Assembly: GCF_002286815.1 (NCBI RefSeq)
Contig: NZ_MUNM01000040.1
Coordinates: forward strand, 186,001-250,000
Length of the DNA: 64,000 bases
Origin: Pseudomonas sp. PICF141
Lineage (GTDB): Bacteria; Pseudomonadota; Gammaproteobacteria; Pseudomonadales; Pseudomonadaceae
Direction: 5' to 3'
Shown: positions 24,371 to 33,506 of the stretch, piece after piece
Position numbering within the stretch: position 1 is the stretch's first letter
Layout of the letters: each line of letters begins with the position of its first letter
Notes under the pieces: generated by a model
Seen by the model: only the letters and a program-made list of their open reading frames with translations
Databases searched by the model: none
Told to the model about the DNA's origin: nothing
Position numbers and translations under genes: made by a program

Positions 24371-27112
24371 ATGAGCTTCGACATTCACAGCCATACACCC
24401 GTATTGAGCGTCATTGACAGCCGTGGCCTGCCCATTCGCCAAGTCGCTTACCTGCGTAAAGCGACCAGTGACACACTGCAAACCCTCATCGACCGACAAC
24501 ACCATGACCTCGCCGGCCGGTTAATCGAACAATGGGACCCACGCTTGTTCGGCACTGCGCCCAAGGCCAACCTCACCACGATCTACAAACTGTCGGGCCA
24601 ACCCCTGCTGGTGGACAGTGTGGACGCCGGTTGGCGCCTGAGCCTGCCCGGCCTTGCCGGTCAGCCATTGCAGCGCTGGGATCAACGCGGCAGCCACTGG
24701 CAAACTGATTATGACCGTCGACTGCGTGTCGTCGCGTTGCATGAACACCCCTCGGGGCAACCCCAGACTACAGTCGAGCGATTCACCTACGCCGACGGCG
24801 CAGCCGACGCCAGCCACAACCTGCGGGGGCAGATGATTCACCGGCAAGATCCGTCGGGCACGGTGACTGTCGACAGCTTCAGCCTGCAAGGCCAGCATCT
24901 CAGGGAGACCCGCACTTTCCTCGACGCCAAGGCTTACACCACCGCCTGGTACTACAGCGCCAGTGGACAGCAATTGACTCAGGTCGATGCCGCCGGCCAT
25001 CGGCAGTACTCGCGTTTCGATGTCGCCGGGCAACTCAAGGACATCCGACTTCAGCTCTACAATGCCCTTGTCGCTCGGCCCATCCTCACCGACATGCGCT
25101 ACAACGCCGCCGGCCAGATCGAGTCGCAAACCGCCGGTAATGGCGTCGTCAGCACCTGGACCTACGACCGGGCCGATGGGCGCTTGTGTACGTTCAAGGC
25201 ACACAAACCGGGGGATCCGATACGGCAAGACATGAGCTATTTCCACGACTGCGTCGGCAATATACGGCGCATCGAAGACCACACGCTGACGACTGTATTC
25301 TTCGCCAATCAACGGGTAGACGGCCATCGCGAGTTCACTTACGACTCCCTCTATCGATTGACCAGCGCCAGCGGTTTTGAGGGCGACAGCCCGAACCTGC
25401 AGCCGGGCTTGCCGCCGCTGATGGACCCCATCGACCCCCTTCGCCGCTTCAACTACAGCCAAGCGTATGACTACGACGAAGGTGGCAACCTGACCCAATT
25501 GCGCCATATCCGCGCTGGCAACAATCACACGCTGCAGATGCGCATCGAGCCTCATGGCAACCGAGGCCTACGCTGGGCGGTAAACGATCCCGAGCCGATA
25601 TTCGATTCAGCGTTCGATGCCCATGGCAACCTGCAGTCACTGCGACCCGGCCAACCATTGGTCTGGAATCACCGCGATCAACTCGCCATTGCCTGCCTGG
25701 TGGAACGGGACAACGCGCCCAACGATGAAGAGATCTACACCTACAGCCAAGGTGTACGGGTGTCCAAACACTTGGTCACCCAGGCCAAATCCGTAACCCA
25801 CAAGCGAGAAGTGCGTTACCTGCACGGCCTGGAAATCCGTACCCTCGATGACGACGAAGAACTGCAGGTCATTACCCTGCCCGGCAATGTGCGTTGCCTG
25901 CACTGGGTCAAGGGTATTCCATCAGGCATCAACAACGATCAACTGCGCTATAGCCTCGACGATCATCTGAGTTCCAGTACCCTGGAGCTGGATGAGCTGG
26001 GCGCCCTGATCAGCCTGGAATTTTACTACCCGTTTGGCGGTACCGCCTGGTGGGCGGCACGTTCGGCGGTGGAGGCGGATTACAAGACAGTGCGTTATTC
26101 GGGCAAGCAAATGGATGTCAGCGGGCTTTACTGTTATGGGCTGCGCTATTACGCACCGTGGTTGCAGCGTTGGATCAGCGCCGATCCGCAGGGGGATGTG
26201 GATGGGCTGAACCTATACGCCATGGTGGGGAATAATCCGCTGCTTTATGTGGACGGTAACGGTGGATCAAAGGAAAAGCATGACATCTATAACTACGCAC
26301 TTTTCATTTCAAGCCTCGCCTCAAACGCCAATACAACCAAAAAACAAATCGAGGACATTCTGGCCCGAAGCAACATTTCCAAGAGTCTGCTGAAAAACAT
26401 GTTTGGCGAAAGTCTGAACGCTACAGCTGCCTTTTTTGGTGGCTTCTATGGTAGCGAGCTACTCGGTGGCTTGCTGCCCGGTGCCGATATCAAACTTGAT
26501 TCCTTTACCGTCGGTTTTTTCGGTGGAAATGCCGGTGGCGATTTGGCTGCGGATTCAGAGATAAGATTTCATTCGCCCAAACTGGTACGTCCACTCATAC
26601 CGCAAACATCAACCATGTCCATTGCCGAGATTGACCGCCAGGCGGGCATCGATAACAGCAGCGACGCTAATAGCGCCCTGGAACAAGGGATGCGCGTATT
26701 CATTGGCAGATTTATTGGCTCGGTGGTTCCAGGCGTCAGTGTTGTACTTGCTCTGGGTTCGCGGGTCCAGGAAGCAGAGGACATCAAGAGCGGCCTCTCG
26801 CCTATGAAAATCGATAAAATCCAGACGATGCTCAGTCAATGGCAAACCACCATTGAACAACGCTGGGCGGCAGCACAAGCCAACTTCAAAAAGTTGGGGG
26901 CCGACGTCATCTACCCCGCTGACCTATTACCCAACGTGAATAACTTGATGCCTAAAAGTATGCTCGCTCCCATTCATCGGGGCCGTCTGGAGCAGCAAAC
27001 CAAAGTCACCTTGGCCATCATAAACCGCACTCAATACTTTGTGGATGCCTACAAAAAATCCCGAACCACAGATAATCAATTTATGGAAAGGCAACGAAAA
27101 CCCCCAAAATAA
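24371..27112 (+). CDS. Second TcC toxin (TccC type) with unrecognised C-terminal cargo
   Basis: A 913-residue protein whose first 630 residues closely follow the other TcC core in this window (S-V-D-A-G-W-R-L, Y-P-F-G-G-T-A-W-W-A-A, V-D-G-L-N-L-Y-A-M-V-G-N-N-P). The core ends D628-G-N-G-G where the first TcC has D-R-L-G-L, so the residue before the usual cut is Gly, not Leu. The final 281 residues are a different cargo. It has Gly-rich hydrophobic stretches (A-A-F-F-G-G-F-Y-G-S-E-L-L-G-G-L-L and G-S-V-V-P-G-V-S-V-V-L-A-L-G) and a basic tail, and I recognise no catalytic motif. The gene has no TcB of its own and probably shares the one at 11640. Confidence 0.88.
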   Translation: MSFDIHSHTPVLSVIDSRGLPIRQVAYLRKATSDTLQTLIDRQHHDLAGRLIEQWDPRLFGTAPKANLTTIYKLSGQPLLVDSVDAGWRLSLPGLAGQPLQRWDQRGSHWQTDYDRRLRVVALHEHPSGQPQTTVERFTYADGAADASHNLRGQMIHRQDPSGTVTVDSFSLQGQHLRETRTFLDAKAYTTAWYYSASGQQLTQVDAAGHRQYSRFDVAGQLKDIRLQLYNALVARPILTDMRYNAAGQIESQTAGNGVVSTWTYDRADGRLCTFKAHKPGDPIRQDMSYFHDCVGNIRRIEDHTLTTVFFANQRVDGHREFTYDSLYRLTSASGFEGDSPNLQPGLPPLMDPIDPLRRFNYSQAYDYDEGGNLTQLRHIRAGNNHTLQMRIEPHGNRGLRWAVNDPEPIFDSAFDAHGNLQSLRPGQPLVWNHRDQLAIACLVERDNAPNDEEIYTYSQGVRVSKHLVTQAKSVTHKREVRYLHGLEIRTLDDDEELQVITLPGNVRCLHWVKGIPSGINNDQLRYSLDDHLSSSTLELDELGALISLEFYYPFGGTAWWAARSAVEADYKTVRYSGKQMDVSGLYCYGLRYYAPWLQRWISADPQGDVDGLNLYAMVGNNPLLYVDGNGGSKEKHDIYNYALFISSLASNANTTKKQIEDILARSNISKSLLKNMFGESLNATAAFFGGFYGSELLGGLLPGADIKLDSFTVGFFGGNAGGDLAADSEIRFHSPKLVRPLIPQTSTMSIAEIDRQAGIDNSSDANSALEQGMRVFIGRFIGSVVPGVSVVLALGSRVQEAEDIKSGLSPMKIDKIQTMLSQWQTTIEQRWAAAQANFKKLGADVIYPADLLPNVNNLMPKSMLAPIHRGRLEQQTKVTLAIINRTQYFVDAYKKSRTTDNQFMERQRKPPK

Positions 27113-27225
27113 CAGCGAAACACAGGGCAACCACCATCCGACCAGGATGCAAGGGAGTGTTGCAACGGTGACAAGCCATGAGGGCATGCTATCGTTCGCG
27201 CCCGTTTTCCAGTGTTTTCGATAGC

Positions 27226-28986
27226 ATGATTCCGACTGCTCGTACCCTGCGTTTGTCGTTATATTGCCTGCTGATTCTCATCGGCGCGGCGCTCGCTGCC
27301 ACCCTGGCCATTCGTCACGCCGAGCGTCAGGCGCTGGAAGAAGACGCCGCCCGCGCCAGTCAGCAATTGGCGTTATACGCCAACGCCCTGCATACGCTGA
27401 TTGAACGCTATCGCGCCCTGCCTGCCGTCTTGGCGCTGGACCCGCAATTGCGCGCCGCGCTAAACGGTGAAGTGAGCCCCGAAGAGCAGCTTGCATTGAA
27501 TCGCAAGCTGGAAAAAATCAACGGCGCCGCGCAGTCCTCGACCCTCGAATTGCTGGATCGCACCGGCCTTGCGGTCGCGGCCAGCAACTGGCGCCTGCCC
27601 AGCAGTTACGTCGGCCACAATTACGGTTTTCGCCCCTACTTCAGCCAGACCCGCACCCAGGGCACCGGGCGTTTTTATGCGGTAGGCGTCACCAGCGGCA
27701 TTCCCGGTTACTTCCTGTCCAGCGCAGTGACCAGCGACAGCGGTGAGTTTCTCGGTGCCATGGTGGTCAAACTCGAATTCCCGGAACTGGAGCGCGAATG
27801 GCGCCAGGGCAGCGACACGTTGCTGGTCAGCGATGCACGCGGGATCATCTTCATCGCTAACCAGCCGGGCTGGCGTTATCGCCTGCTGCGGCCACTCAGC
27901 ACCAGCGATCACACCGAGCTCAAGACCACTCGCCAATACGACAAGCAGCCACTGACCCCGCTTGAATATCGTTCGATACGACGCTTCGACGACAACAGTG
28001 ATTTGACCCGGGTCAATGGCCCCGAGGGCAAGGCAGATTATCTCTGGGAATCCCTGCCGCTGGCCGCCGAAGGCTGGACGCTGCATTTGCTGCGCCGCCC
28101 GCAAGTTGCTTTCGAAGACCTGCGCAACGCCGGGCTCGCGGCCGCCGGGGTGTGGCTGGCCATAGTGTTTCTGCTGCTGTTCCTCAACCAGCGTTGGCGC
28201 CTGGCAAAATTGCGCCAGCGCAGCCGCGAAGAACTCGAACGACTGGTGGAAGAACGCACCCGGGATTTGCGCACCGCCCAGGACGGTCTGGTGCAATCGG
28301 CCAAACTTGCGGCGCTGGGGCAAATGTCGGCGGCACTGGCCCATGAAATCAACCAGCCACTGACCGCCCAGCGCATGCAACTGGCGACCTTGCGCCTGCT
28401 GCTCGATCACGGTCGTGTCGAGGACGCTTACAAGGCGCTGAAACCGGTGGACGATATGCTCACCCGCATGGCCGCCCTCACCGGCCACCTGAAAACCTTC
28501 GCCCGCAAAAGCCCCAGCGGCCTGCGTGAACGGCTGGACCTGGCGGCGGTGGTCGATCAATCCTTGCAGTTGCTGGATGCGCGCTTGCGGGATGAAAAGG
28601 TCAGTCTCGTGCTGCACCTGACGCGCCCGGCCTGGGTGCGTGGCGATGCGATTCGTCTGGAACAGGTGCTGATCAACTTGCTGCGCAACGCTTTGGATGC
28701 GATGCACGACAAAACCTGCAAACGTCTGCAAATCCGTCTTGAAGCCGACGAACAGCTCTGGCGCCTGACCGTCGCCGATAACGGTGGCGGCATTGCCGAA
28801 GAACATCTGGCGCAAGTCTTCGATCCGTTCTTTACCACTAAACCGGTGGGCGATGGCCTGGGTCTGGGCCTGGCCGTATCCTTCGCTATCGTCCACGAAG
28901 CGGGCGGTCGCTTGAGCGCTGACAATGGCGAAAACGGCGCGGTATTCACCTTGACGTTGCCTATAGATCTGGAGGTCCCCGCCTGA
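27226..28986 (+). CDS. DctB/MifS-like sensor histidine kinase
   Basis: A 586-residue inner-membrane kinase. TM1 is near residues 9-27, followed by a periplasmic PDC/Cache-like sensor to about residue 300, TM2 near 301-322 (A-A-A-G-V-W-L-A-I-V-F-L-L-L-F) and a coiled linker. A HisKA domain has phospho-acceptor His373 in L-A-H-E-I-N-Q-P-L, and the ATPase domain has N-L-L-R-N-A-L-D, D-N-G-G-G-I and G-L-G-L-G-L. This is the DctB family that senses C4/C5 dicarboxylates. The response regulator overlaps its stop by one base, and a dicarboxylate-type transporter follows. By that layout it may match PAO1 MifS (2-oxoglutarate use). ATG 27226 puts TM1 at the very N-terminus. Confidence 0.85.
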   Translation: MIPTARTLRLSLYCLLILIGAALAATLAIRHAERQALEEDAARASQQLALYANALHTLIERYRALPAVLALDPQLRAALNGEVSPEEQLALNRKLEKINGAAQSSTLELLDRTGLAVAASNWRLPSSYVGHNYGFRPYFSQTRTQGTGRFYAVGVTSGIPGYFLSSAVTSDSGEFLGAMVVKLEFPELEREWRQGSDTLLVSDARGIIFIANQPGWRYRLLRPLSTSDHTELKTTRQYDKQPLTPLEYRSIRRFDDNSDLTRVNGPEGKADYLWESLPLAAEGWTLHLLRRPQVAFEDLRNAGLAAAGVWLAIVFLLLFLNQRWRLAKLRQRSREELERLVEERTRDLRTAQDGLVQSAKLAALGQMSAALAHEINQPLTAQRMQLATLRLLLDHGRVEDAYKALKPVDDMLTRMAALTGHLKTFARKSPSGLRERLDLAAVVDQSLQLLDARLRDEKVSLVLHLTRPAWVRGDAIRLEQVLINLLRNALDAMHDKTCKRLQIRLEADEQLWRLTVADNGGGIAEEHLAQVFDPFFTTKPVGDGLGLGLAVSFAIVHEAGGRLSADNGENGAVFTLTLPIDLEVPA

Positions 28987-30311
28987 TGCTCAACTCGGTG
29001 ATGGTGGTCGATGACGAAAGCAGCATCCGCAGTGCTGTCGAACAATGGCTGAGCCTGTCGGGGTTCGAGGTGCAGCTGTTCAGCCGCGCCGACGAATGCC
29101 TGGCGCAACTGCCCAGGCATTTTCCCGGGGTGATTCTCAGCGATGTGCGCATGCCCGGCATGACAGGTATGGAGCTGCTGGCTGAAGTCCAGCGCCGCGA
29201 TGCCGATTTGCCGGTGATCCTGCTGACCGGTCACGGCGATGTGCCCATGGCGGTCGAAGCGATGCGCGATGGTGCCTACGATTTCCTCGAAAAGCCCTTC
29301 AGCCCGGAAGCCCTGATGAGCAGCCTGCGCCGGGCGCTGGACAAGCGTCGACTGGTGCTGGAGAACCGCGCATTGCATGAGCAGGCGGACAATCGCGCCA
29401 AACTCGATGCCACGCTGCTGGGAGTGTCCCGTGGTTTGCAGAGCCTGCGCCGCCAAGTGCTGGATTTGGCGATGCTGCCGGTCAATGTGCTGATCCGTGG
29501 CGAAACCGGCAGCGGCAAGGAATTGGTTGCCCGTTGCCTGCACGACTTCGGTCCGCGCGCCGACAAAGCCTTCGTGGCGCTCAACTGTGCAGCGATTCCC
29601 GAGCAGTTGTTCGAGGCCGAACTGTTCGGCCATGAGAGCGGCGCATTCACCGGTGCCCAAGGCAAACGCATCGGCAAGCTAGAATACGCCGATGGCGGCA
29701 CGCTGTTTCTCGATGAAATCGAAAGCATGCCGCTGGCCCAGCAAGTGAAACTGCTGCGGGTGTTGCAGGAGCAGAAGCTTGAGCGCCTGGGTTCCAACCA
29801 GAGCATCCACGTGGACTTGCGGATCATCGCCGCGACCAAACCCGACTTGCTGGATGAAGCCCGGGCCGGACGCTTTCGTGAGGATCTGGCCTATCGATTG
29901 AACGTCGCCGAGTTGCGTCTGCCGCCATTGCGTGATCGGCGCGAAGACATTCCCTTGTTGTTCGAGTTCTTCGCGCGAAGTGCCGCCGAACGTTTGGGAC
30001 GCACTTTTGCGCCCTTGAGCGGGCCGCAACTGAGCCATCTGCTGAGCCACGACTGGCCGGGCAATGTGCGCGAACTGGCGAACGTCGCCGAGCGCCAAGT
30101 GCTGGGCCTCGGCGAACCGGAACCGGCGGGAATCGACGCAGGCCAGTCACTGGCTGCGCAGCAAGAAGCCTTCGAAGCCCATTGTCTGCGCGCGGCACTG
30201 ACCCGGCATAAGGGTGATGTGAAAGCGGTGCTGGAAGAGCTGCAACTGCCGCGCCGTACCTTTAATGAAAAGATGCAGCGCCATGGCCTGACCCGCGAGA
30301 TGTTCATCTGA
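28986..30311 (+). CDS. DctD/MifR-like sigma-54-dependent response regulator
   Basis: A 441-residue NtrC-class activator. The receiver domain has phospho-acceptor Asp53 (I-L-S-D-V-R-M-P-G). The AAA+ domain has Walker A G-E-T-G-S-G-K-E, the sigma-54 contact loop G-A-F-T-G-A at about 219-224 and Walker B G-T-L-F-L-D-E-I-E. A C-terminal Fis-type helix-turn-helix has L-P-R-R-T-F-N-E-K-M. It should activate the transporter gene downstream, whose promoter region has a -24/-12 site and paired dyads. The start overlaps the kinase stop (TGATG). Confidence 0.9.
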   Translation: MLNSVMVVDDESSIRSAVEQWLSLSGFEVQLFSRADECLAQLPRHFPGVILSDVRMPGMTGMELLAEVQRRDADLPVILLTGHGDVPMAVEAMRDGAYDFLEKPFSPEALMSSLRRALDKRRLVLENRALHEQADNRAKLDATLLGVSRGLQSLRRQVLDLAMLPVNVLIRGETGSGKELVARCLHDFGPRADKAFVALNCAAIPEQLFEAELFGHESGAFTGAQGKRIGKLEYADGGTLFLDEIESMPLAQQVKLLRVLQEQKLERLGSNQSIHVDLRIIAATKPDLLDEARAGRFREDLAYRLNVAELRLPPLRDRREDIPLLFEFFARSAAERLGRTFAPLSGPQLSHLLSHDWPGNVRELANVAERQVLGLGEPEPAGIDAGQSLAAQQEAFEAHCLRAALTRHKGDVKAVLEELQLPRRTFNEKMQRHGLTREMFI

Positions 30312-30343
30312 CACAAAACGCCCCTCCCCGCCCCCCCCAGATC

Positions 30344-30417
30344 TGTAGAAGCGAGGCTTGCCCGCGAAGCTTTTGGCAGTCTTGATGGCCTCTTCGCGGG
30401 CAAGCCTCGCTCCTACA
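30344..30417. repeat. REPIN, 'gaggcttgcccgcgaag' family
   Basis: TGTAGAAGCGAGGCTTGCCC-type arm at 30344-30367 and its inverse at 30391-30417 enclose about 23 bases. It sits between the response regulator stop and the activator sites of the transporter. Relatives: 34679-34768, 55424-55449 (half) and 63260-63350 (variant). Confidence 0.85.
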
Positions 30418-30433
30418 GGGGGCCAGTTCGTGC

Positions 30434-30478
30434 GCGGAAATCCGCTCGTTACCTTGTGCGCAATAAGCGGATTTCCGC
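30434..30478 (+). promoter_or_regulatory. Paired activator sites (UAS) for the sigma-54 regulator
   Basis: GCGGAAATCCGC (30434-30445) and GCGGATTTCCGC (30467-30478) are two 12-bp dyads of form GCGGA-WW-TCCGC, 33 bp apart centre to centre (about three helical turns, so on the same face). They lie 44-88 bp upstream of the -24 element, the usual place for NtrC-family binding sites. Confidence 0.75.
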
Positions 30479-30521
30479 TCAATAAAATCCGCTACCCCCT
30501 CTAAACCGGCCTTCCTCTGCT

Positions 30522-30536
30522 TGGCACAGCTCCTGC
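30522..30536 (+). promoter_or_regulatory. Sigma-54 promoter of the transporter gene
   Basis: TGGCACAGCTCCTGC has the invariant GG and GC of the -24/-12 consensus separated by exactly 10 bases, 64 bp before the transporter start. It pairs with the sigma-54 activator gene just upstream. Confidence 0.8.
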
Positions 30537-30599
30537 TATAGCTCCACCAGGCTGCGTTTTAACGCGCTCCACAAAAACAATTAAACGAAGGATCCTTCA

Positions 30600-31919
30600 A
30601 TGGATAACTCCAACGCCCTGCCCCTTGGGTCGGCTGCCGCGCCAGCCACAGAAAGAACCACCGCCAGCCGGATCAAATCGATCTTCAGCGGCTCTGTCGG
30701 CAACATGGTCGAGTGGTACGACTGGTACGTCTATGCCGCCTTCTCCCTGTACTTCGCCAAAGCCTTCTTCCCTAAAGGCGACACCACCGCACAACTGCTC
30801 AACACCGCCGCGATCTTCGCCGTGGGCTTCCTGATGCGCCCGATCGGTGGCTGGCTGATGGGGCTGTACGCCGACAAGGCCGGTCGCAAACGCGCATTGA
30901 TGGCCTCGGTGTACCTGATGTGCTTCGGCTCGCTGCTGATCGCCCTGAGCCCGGGTTATGAAACCATCGGCATCGGCGCGCCGATCCTGCTGGTATTTGC
31001 CCGCCTGCTGCAAGGTCTGTCGGTGGGTGGCGAGTACGGCACCTCGGCCACTTACCTCAGCGAGATGGCGACCAAGGACCGTCGCGGCTTCTACTCCAGC
31101 TTCCAGTACGTAACCCTGATTTCCGGCCAGCTCATCGCCCTGGGTGTGCTGATCGTGCTGCAAAATATCCTGACCACCGAAGAGCTGTACGCCTGGGGCT
31201 GGCGCATTCCGTTCGCCATCGGCGCGCTGTGTGCCGTGGTCGCGCTGTACCTGCGTCGTGGCATGGAAGAAACCGAGTCGTTCACCAAGAAAGAGAAAGC
31301 CAAGGAAAGCGCCATGCGCACCTTGCTGCGCCATCCCAAGGAACTGATGACCGTGGTCGGCCTGACCATGGGCGGCACGCTGGCGTTCTACACCTACACC
31401 ACGTACATGCAGAAATACCTGGTGAACACCGTCGGCATGAGCATTTCCGACTCCACCACGATTTCCGCGGCCACACTGTTCCTGTTCATGTGCCTGCAAC
31501 CGATCATCGGCGGGCTGTCGGATAAAGTCGGTCGTCGTCCGATCCTGATCGCCTTCGGTATTCTCGGGACCCTGTTCACCGTGCCGATCCTGACCACCCT
31601 GCACACTATCCAGAGCTGGTGGGGCGCGTTCTTCCTGATCATGGCAGCGCTGATCATCGTCAGCGGCTACACCTCGATCAACGCGGTGGTCAAAGCCGAG
31701 CTGTTCCCCACAGAAATCCGTGCGCTGGGCGTCGGCCTGCCCTACGCACTGACGGTGTCGATCTTCGGCGGTACCGCTGAATACATCGCGCTGTGGTTCA
31801 AAAGCATTGGCATGGAAACCGGTTACTACTGGTATGTCACGGCGTGCATCGCGGTGTCGCTGCTGGTGTACATCACCATGAAAGACACCCGCAAACATTC
31901 GCGGATCGAGACGGACTGA
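30600..31919 (+). CDS. MFS dicarboxylate/2-oxoglutarate-type transporter
   Basis: A 439-residue, 12-helix major facilitator of the metabolite:H+ symporter family (KgtP/PcaT/ShiA type). Typical marks are N-M-V-E-W-Y-D-W-Y near residue 37, the loop motif D-K-A-G-R-K-R-A, G-G-E-Y-G-T-S-A-T-Y in helix 4, and D-K-V-G-R-R-P in the middle loop. Next to a DctB/DctD-class pair and behind a sigma-54 promoter, a 2-oxoglutarate or other dicarboxylate substrate is likely (compare PcaT with MifSR in PAO1, from memory). The start has AAGGA spaced 8 bases. A terminator follows. Confidence 0.87.
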   Translation: MDNSNALPLGSAAAPATERTTASRIKSIFSGSVGNMVEWYDWYVYAAFSLYFAKAFFPKGDTTAQLLNTAAIFAVGFLMRPIGGWLMGLYADKAGRKRALMASVYLMCFGSLLIALSPGYETIGIGAPILLVFARLLQGLSVGGEYGTSATYLSEMATKDRRGFYSSFQYVTLISGQLIALGVLIVLQNILTTEELYAWGWRIPFAIGALCAVVALYLRRGMEETESFTKKEKAKESAMRTLLRHPKELMTVVGLTMGGTLAFYTYTTYMQKYLVNTVGMSISDSTTISAATLFLFMCLQPIIGGLSDKVGRRPILIAFGILGTLFTVPILTTLHTIQSWWGAFFLIMAALIIVSGYTSINAVVKAELFPTEIRALGVGLPYALTVSIFGGTAEYIALWFKSIGMETGYYWYVTACIAVSLLVYITMKDTRKHSRIETD

Positions 31920-31940
31920 GTCCGCCCGCGCAATAAAAAC

Positions 31941-31969
31941 AGGGGCAGACTTTAACGGGTCTGCCCCTT
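31941..31969 (+). terminator. Intrinsic terminator of the MFS transporter
   Basis: AGGGGCAGAC and GTCTGCCCCTTTTT form a 10-bp stem with a T-run, 20 bases after the stop. Confidence 0.9.
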
Positions 31970-32067
31970 TTTATTTGCCCGCTCCCACAGTGATCGAGGA
32001 TGGGCTGGAAATATGCTGCCGGTCCTTGCACCATGATCACCCCCCGAACGCCCCAGGAATTCACGGT

Positions 32068-32697
32068 ATGCCCGACGACATCCACTTCTACGAACCTGCC
32101 AACGGCCACGGTCTGCCGCATGATCCGTTCAATGCCATCGTCGGCCCGCGCCCTATCGGCTGGATTTCTTCCCAGGACGCCAACGGTTGCTTGAACCTGG
32201 CGCCCTACAGCTTTTTCAATGCCTTCAACTACATTCCGCCGATCATCGGGTTTTCCAGCGTCGGGCGCAAAGACAGCCTGAACAACATCGAGCAGACCGG
32301 CGAATTTGCCTGGAACCTGGCGACCCGGCCACTGGCCGAACAAATGAACCAGAGCTGCGCCATGGTCGGGCCGCAGGTCAATGAATTCGAACTGTCCGGG
32401 CTGACCACCGTGGCGTCGAAAATCATTCAGGTGCCACGGGTCGCCGAAAGTCCGGTGTCCTTCGAGTGCAAGGTCACACAGATCATTCAGTTGCAGCGCG
32501 CCAACAAGGAAGTGGTGCCGAGCTGGCTGATTCTCGGCGAAGTGGTTGCCGTGCACATCGCCAAATGGCTGTTGAAGGATGGGGTATACGACACCGCCGC
32601 GGCAGAACCGATTCTGCGCGGCGGCGGGCCGGCGGATTACTTTCAGCTGGGGCCAGAAGCATTGTTCAAGATGTTCCGCCCCGGGGCGGTCAAGTGA
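32068..32697 (+). CDS. Flavin reductase family protein (FMN-binding)
   Basis: A 209-residue protein of the flavin reductase-like split-barrel family. The FMN pocket motif R-P-I-G-W-I-S near residue 29 and A-P-Y-S-F-F-N-A near 45 are clear, followed by E-F-A-W-N-L-A. It probably reduces FMN with NAD(P)H to feed an oxygenase, or acts as an oxygen-stress flavoprotein; no partner is adjacent. ATG 32068 is chosen for its AGGA box and because the family starts shortly before the FMN motif. The stop abuts the stop of the next, convergent gene. Confidence 0.85.
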   Translation: MPDDIHFYEPANGHGLPHDPFNAIVGPRPIGWISSQDANGCLNLAPYSFFNAFNYIPPIIGFSSVGRKDSLNNIEQTGEFAWNLATRPLAEQMNQSCAMVGPQVNEFELSGLTTVASKIIQVPRVAESPVSFECKVTQIIQLQRANKEVVPSWLILGEVVAVHIAKWLLKDGVYDTAAAEPILRGGGPADYFQLGPEALFKMFRPGAVK

Positions 32698-32928
32698 TTA
32701 CCAGAGCAAGTCGGCGTCTTCTTTAACGTCTTTGAGGCGGGTCAGTTCTTTGGCCGCGGCCTCGTCGGCTTCATGAGCGGTCTTGAAAATCCGGTCTTCC
32801 AGCACTTTGTGAAAAGTCGGGGCACCGGAACCGCCCAGGGCTTTGACGGCAATCGCGGCGTGGTAACCGCCCTCGCCCGGTACTACTGCTGAAACGGCTT
32901 CGAAGTGTTCAAAGGCTTTACGTGCCAT
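32698..32928 (-). CDS. Small conserved-type protein, function unknown
   Basis: A 76-residue soluble, acidic protein; the middle reads G-G-S-G-A-P-T-F-H-K-V-L and the C-terminal third is rich in A, E and K and probably helical. An AGGA box 8 bases before ATG 32928 and tight packing between two genes support it as real. I do not recognise a family. Confidence 0.7.
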   Translation of the reverse strand: MARKAFEHFEAVSAVVPGEGGYHAAIAVKALGGSGAPTFHKVLEDRIFKTAHEADEAAAKELTRLKDVKEDADLLW

Positions 32929-32969
32929 GTCGCGGATCCTGGCTAATGGAGAGTTGCGCCATTAAACCC

Positions 32970-33323
32970 TCAACCGACGAGTTTGTGTACCGCTGCCTGG
33001 GACTGGCCAAGGGCCTGGGCCGCCGAGACATCCTTGAAGGTATGGAAATCCAGGCTATTGACCACCAGCTCCTGCACCAGCTCGGCAAAAATCTGCATCG
33101 CCGGGCTGCCGAAGTAAGCGGTCATGGCCTGTTGGTTGTCCCAGAAACCGGACACCAGCCACAGCTCGGGATCGCACTGCGAGTACTGCAGGGAAAAACT
33201 CAGGCAACCCGGCGCGTTGCGCGACGGCTCGATCAGGGCGCTCAGGCGCGCACCGAGTTCTGCCGAACGCCCGGCGCGGGCGCGAATGAAGGCCATATGA
33301 CTGACGGGGATTTGCGTAGACAT
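32970..33323 (-). CDS. Antibiotic biosynthesis monooxygenase (ABM) family protein
   Basis: A 117-residue protein with the dimeric alpha/beta-barrel (ABM) pattern: F-I-R-A-R-A-G near the N-terminus, A-P-G-C-L-S-F-S-L near residue 37, and F-W-D-N-Q-Q-A-M-T-A-Y-F. Members are quinol-type monooxygenases or stress proteins; the substrate cannot be inferred. ATG 33323 has GGGAGG upstream; the open frame beyond it lacks family similarity. Intergenic bases 33324-33728 hold the REPIN at 33507-33586 and nothing else I can name. Confidence 0.8.
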   Translation of the reverse strand: MSTQIPVSHMAFIRARAGRSAELGARLSALIEPSRNAPGCLSFSLQYSQCDPELWLVSGFWDNQQAMTAYFGSPAMQIFAELVQELVVNSLDFHTFKDVSAAQALGQSQAAVHKLVG

Positions 33324-33506
33324 GTTCAACCCTCCCAGGTCATCCAGTGGCAGCCGGGGACGGGCTGCGACAGGATCCAAGATTAGGCGGCGCGCACTGG
33401 TCGTCGTTAGTCGATTCCTGCCGACGCATTGCACAATCCTGCGAGACTTGGCTCAACACCTGTAACAACCTGTAAAACCCGTCACACCACTGTCACACGA
33501 GCTTTG

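Noticed and set aside
11583..27112. Tc island as a prophage or integrative element
   Set aside because: No integrase, tRNA, attachment repeats, transposase or phage structural genes are seen around it.
27460..28896. 478-codon leftward frame opposite the sensor kinase
   Set aside because: Antisense shadow; all kinase motifs are on the plus strand.
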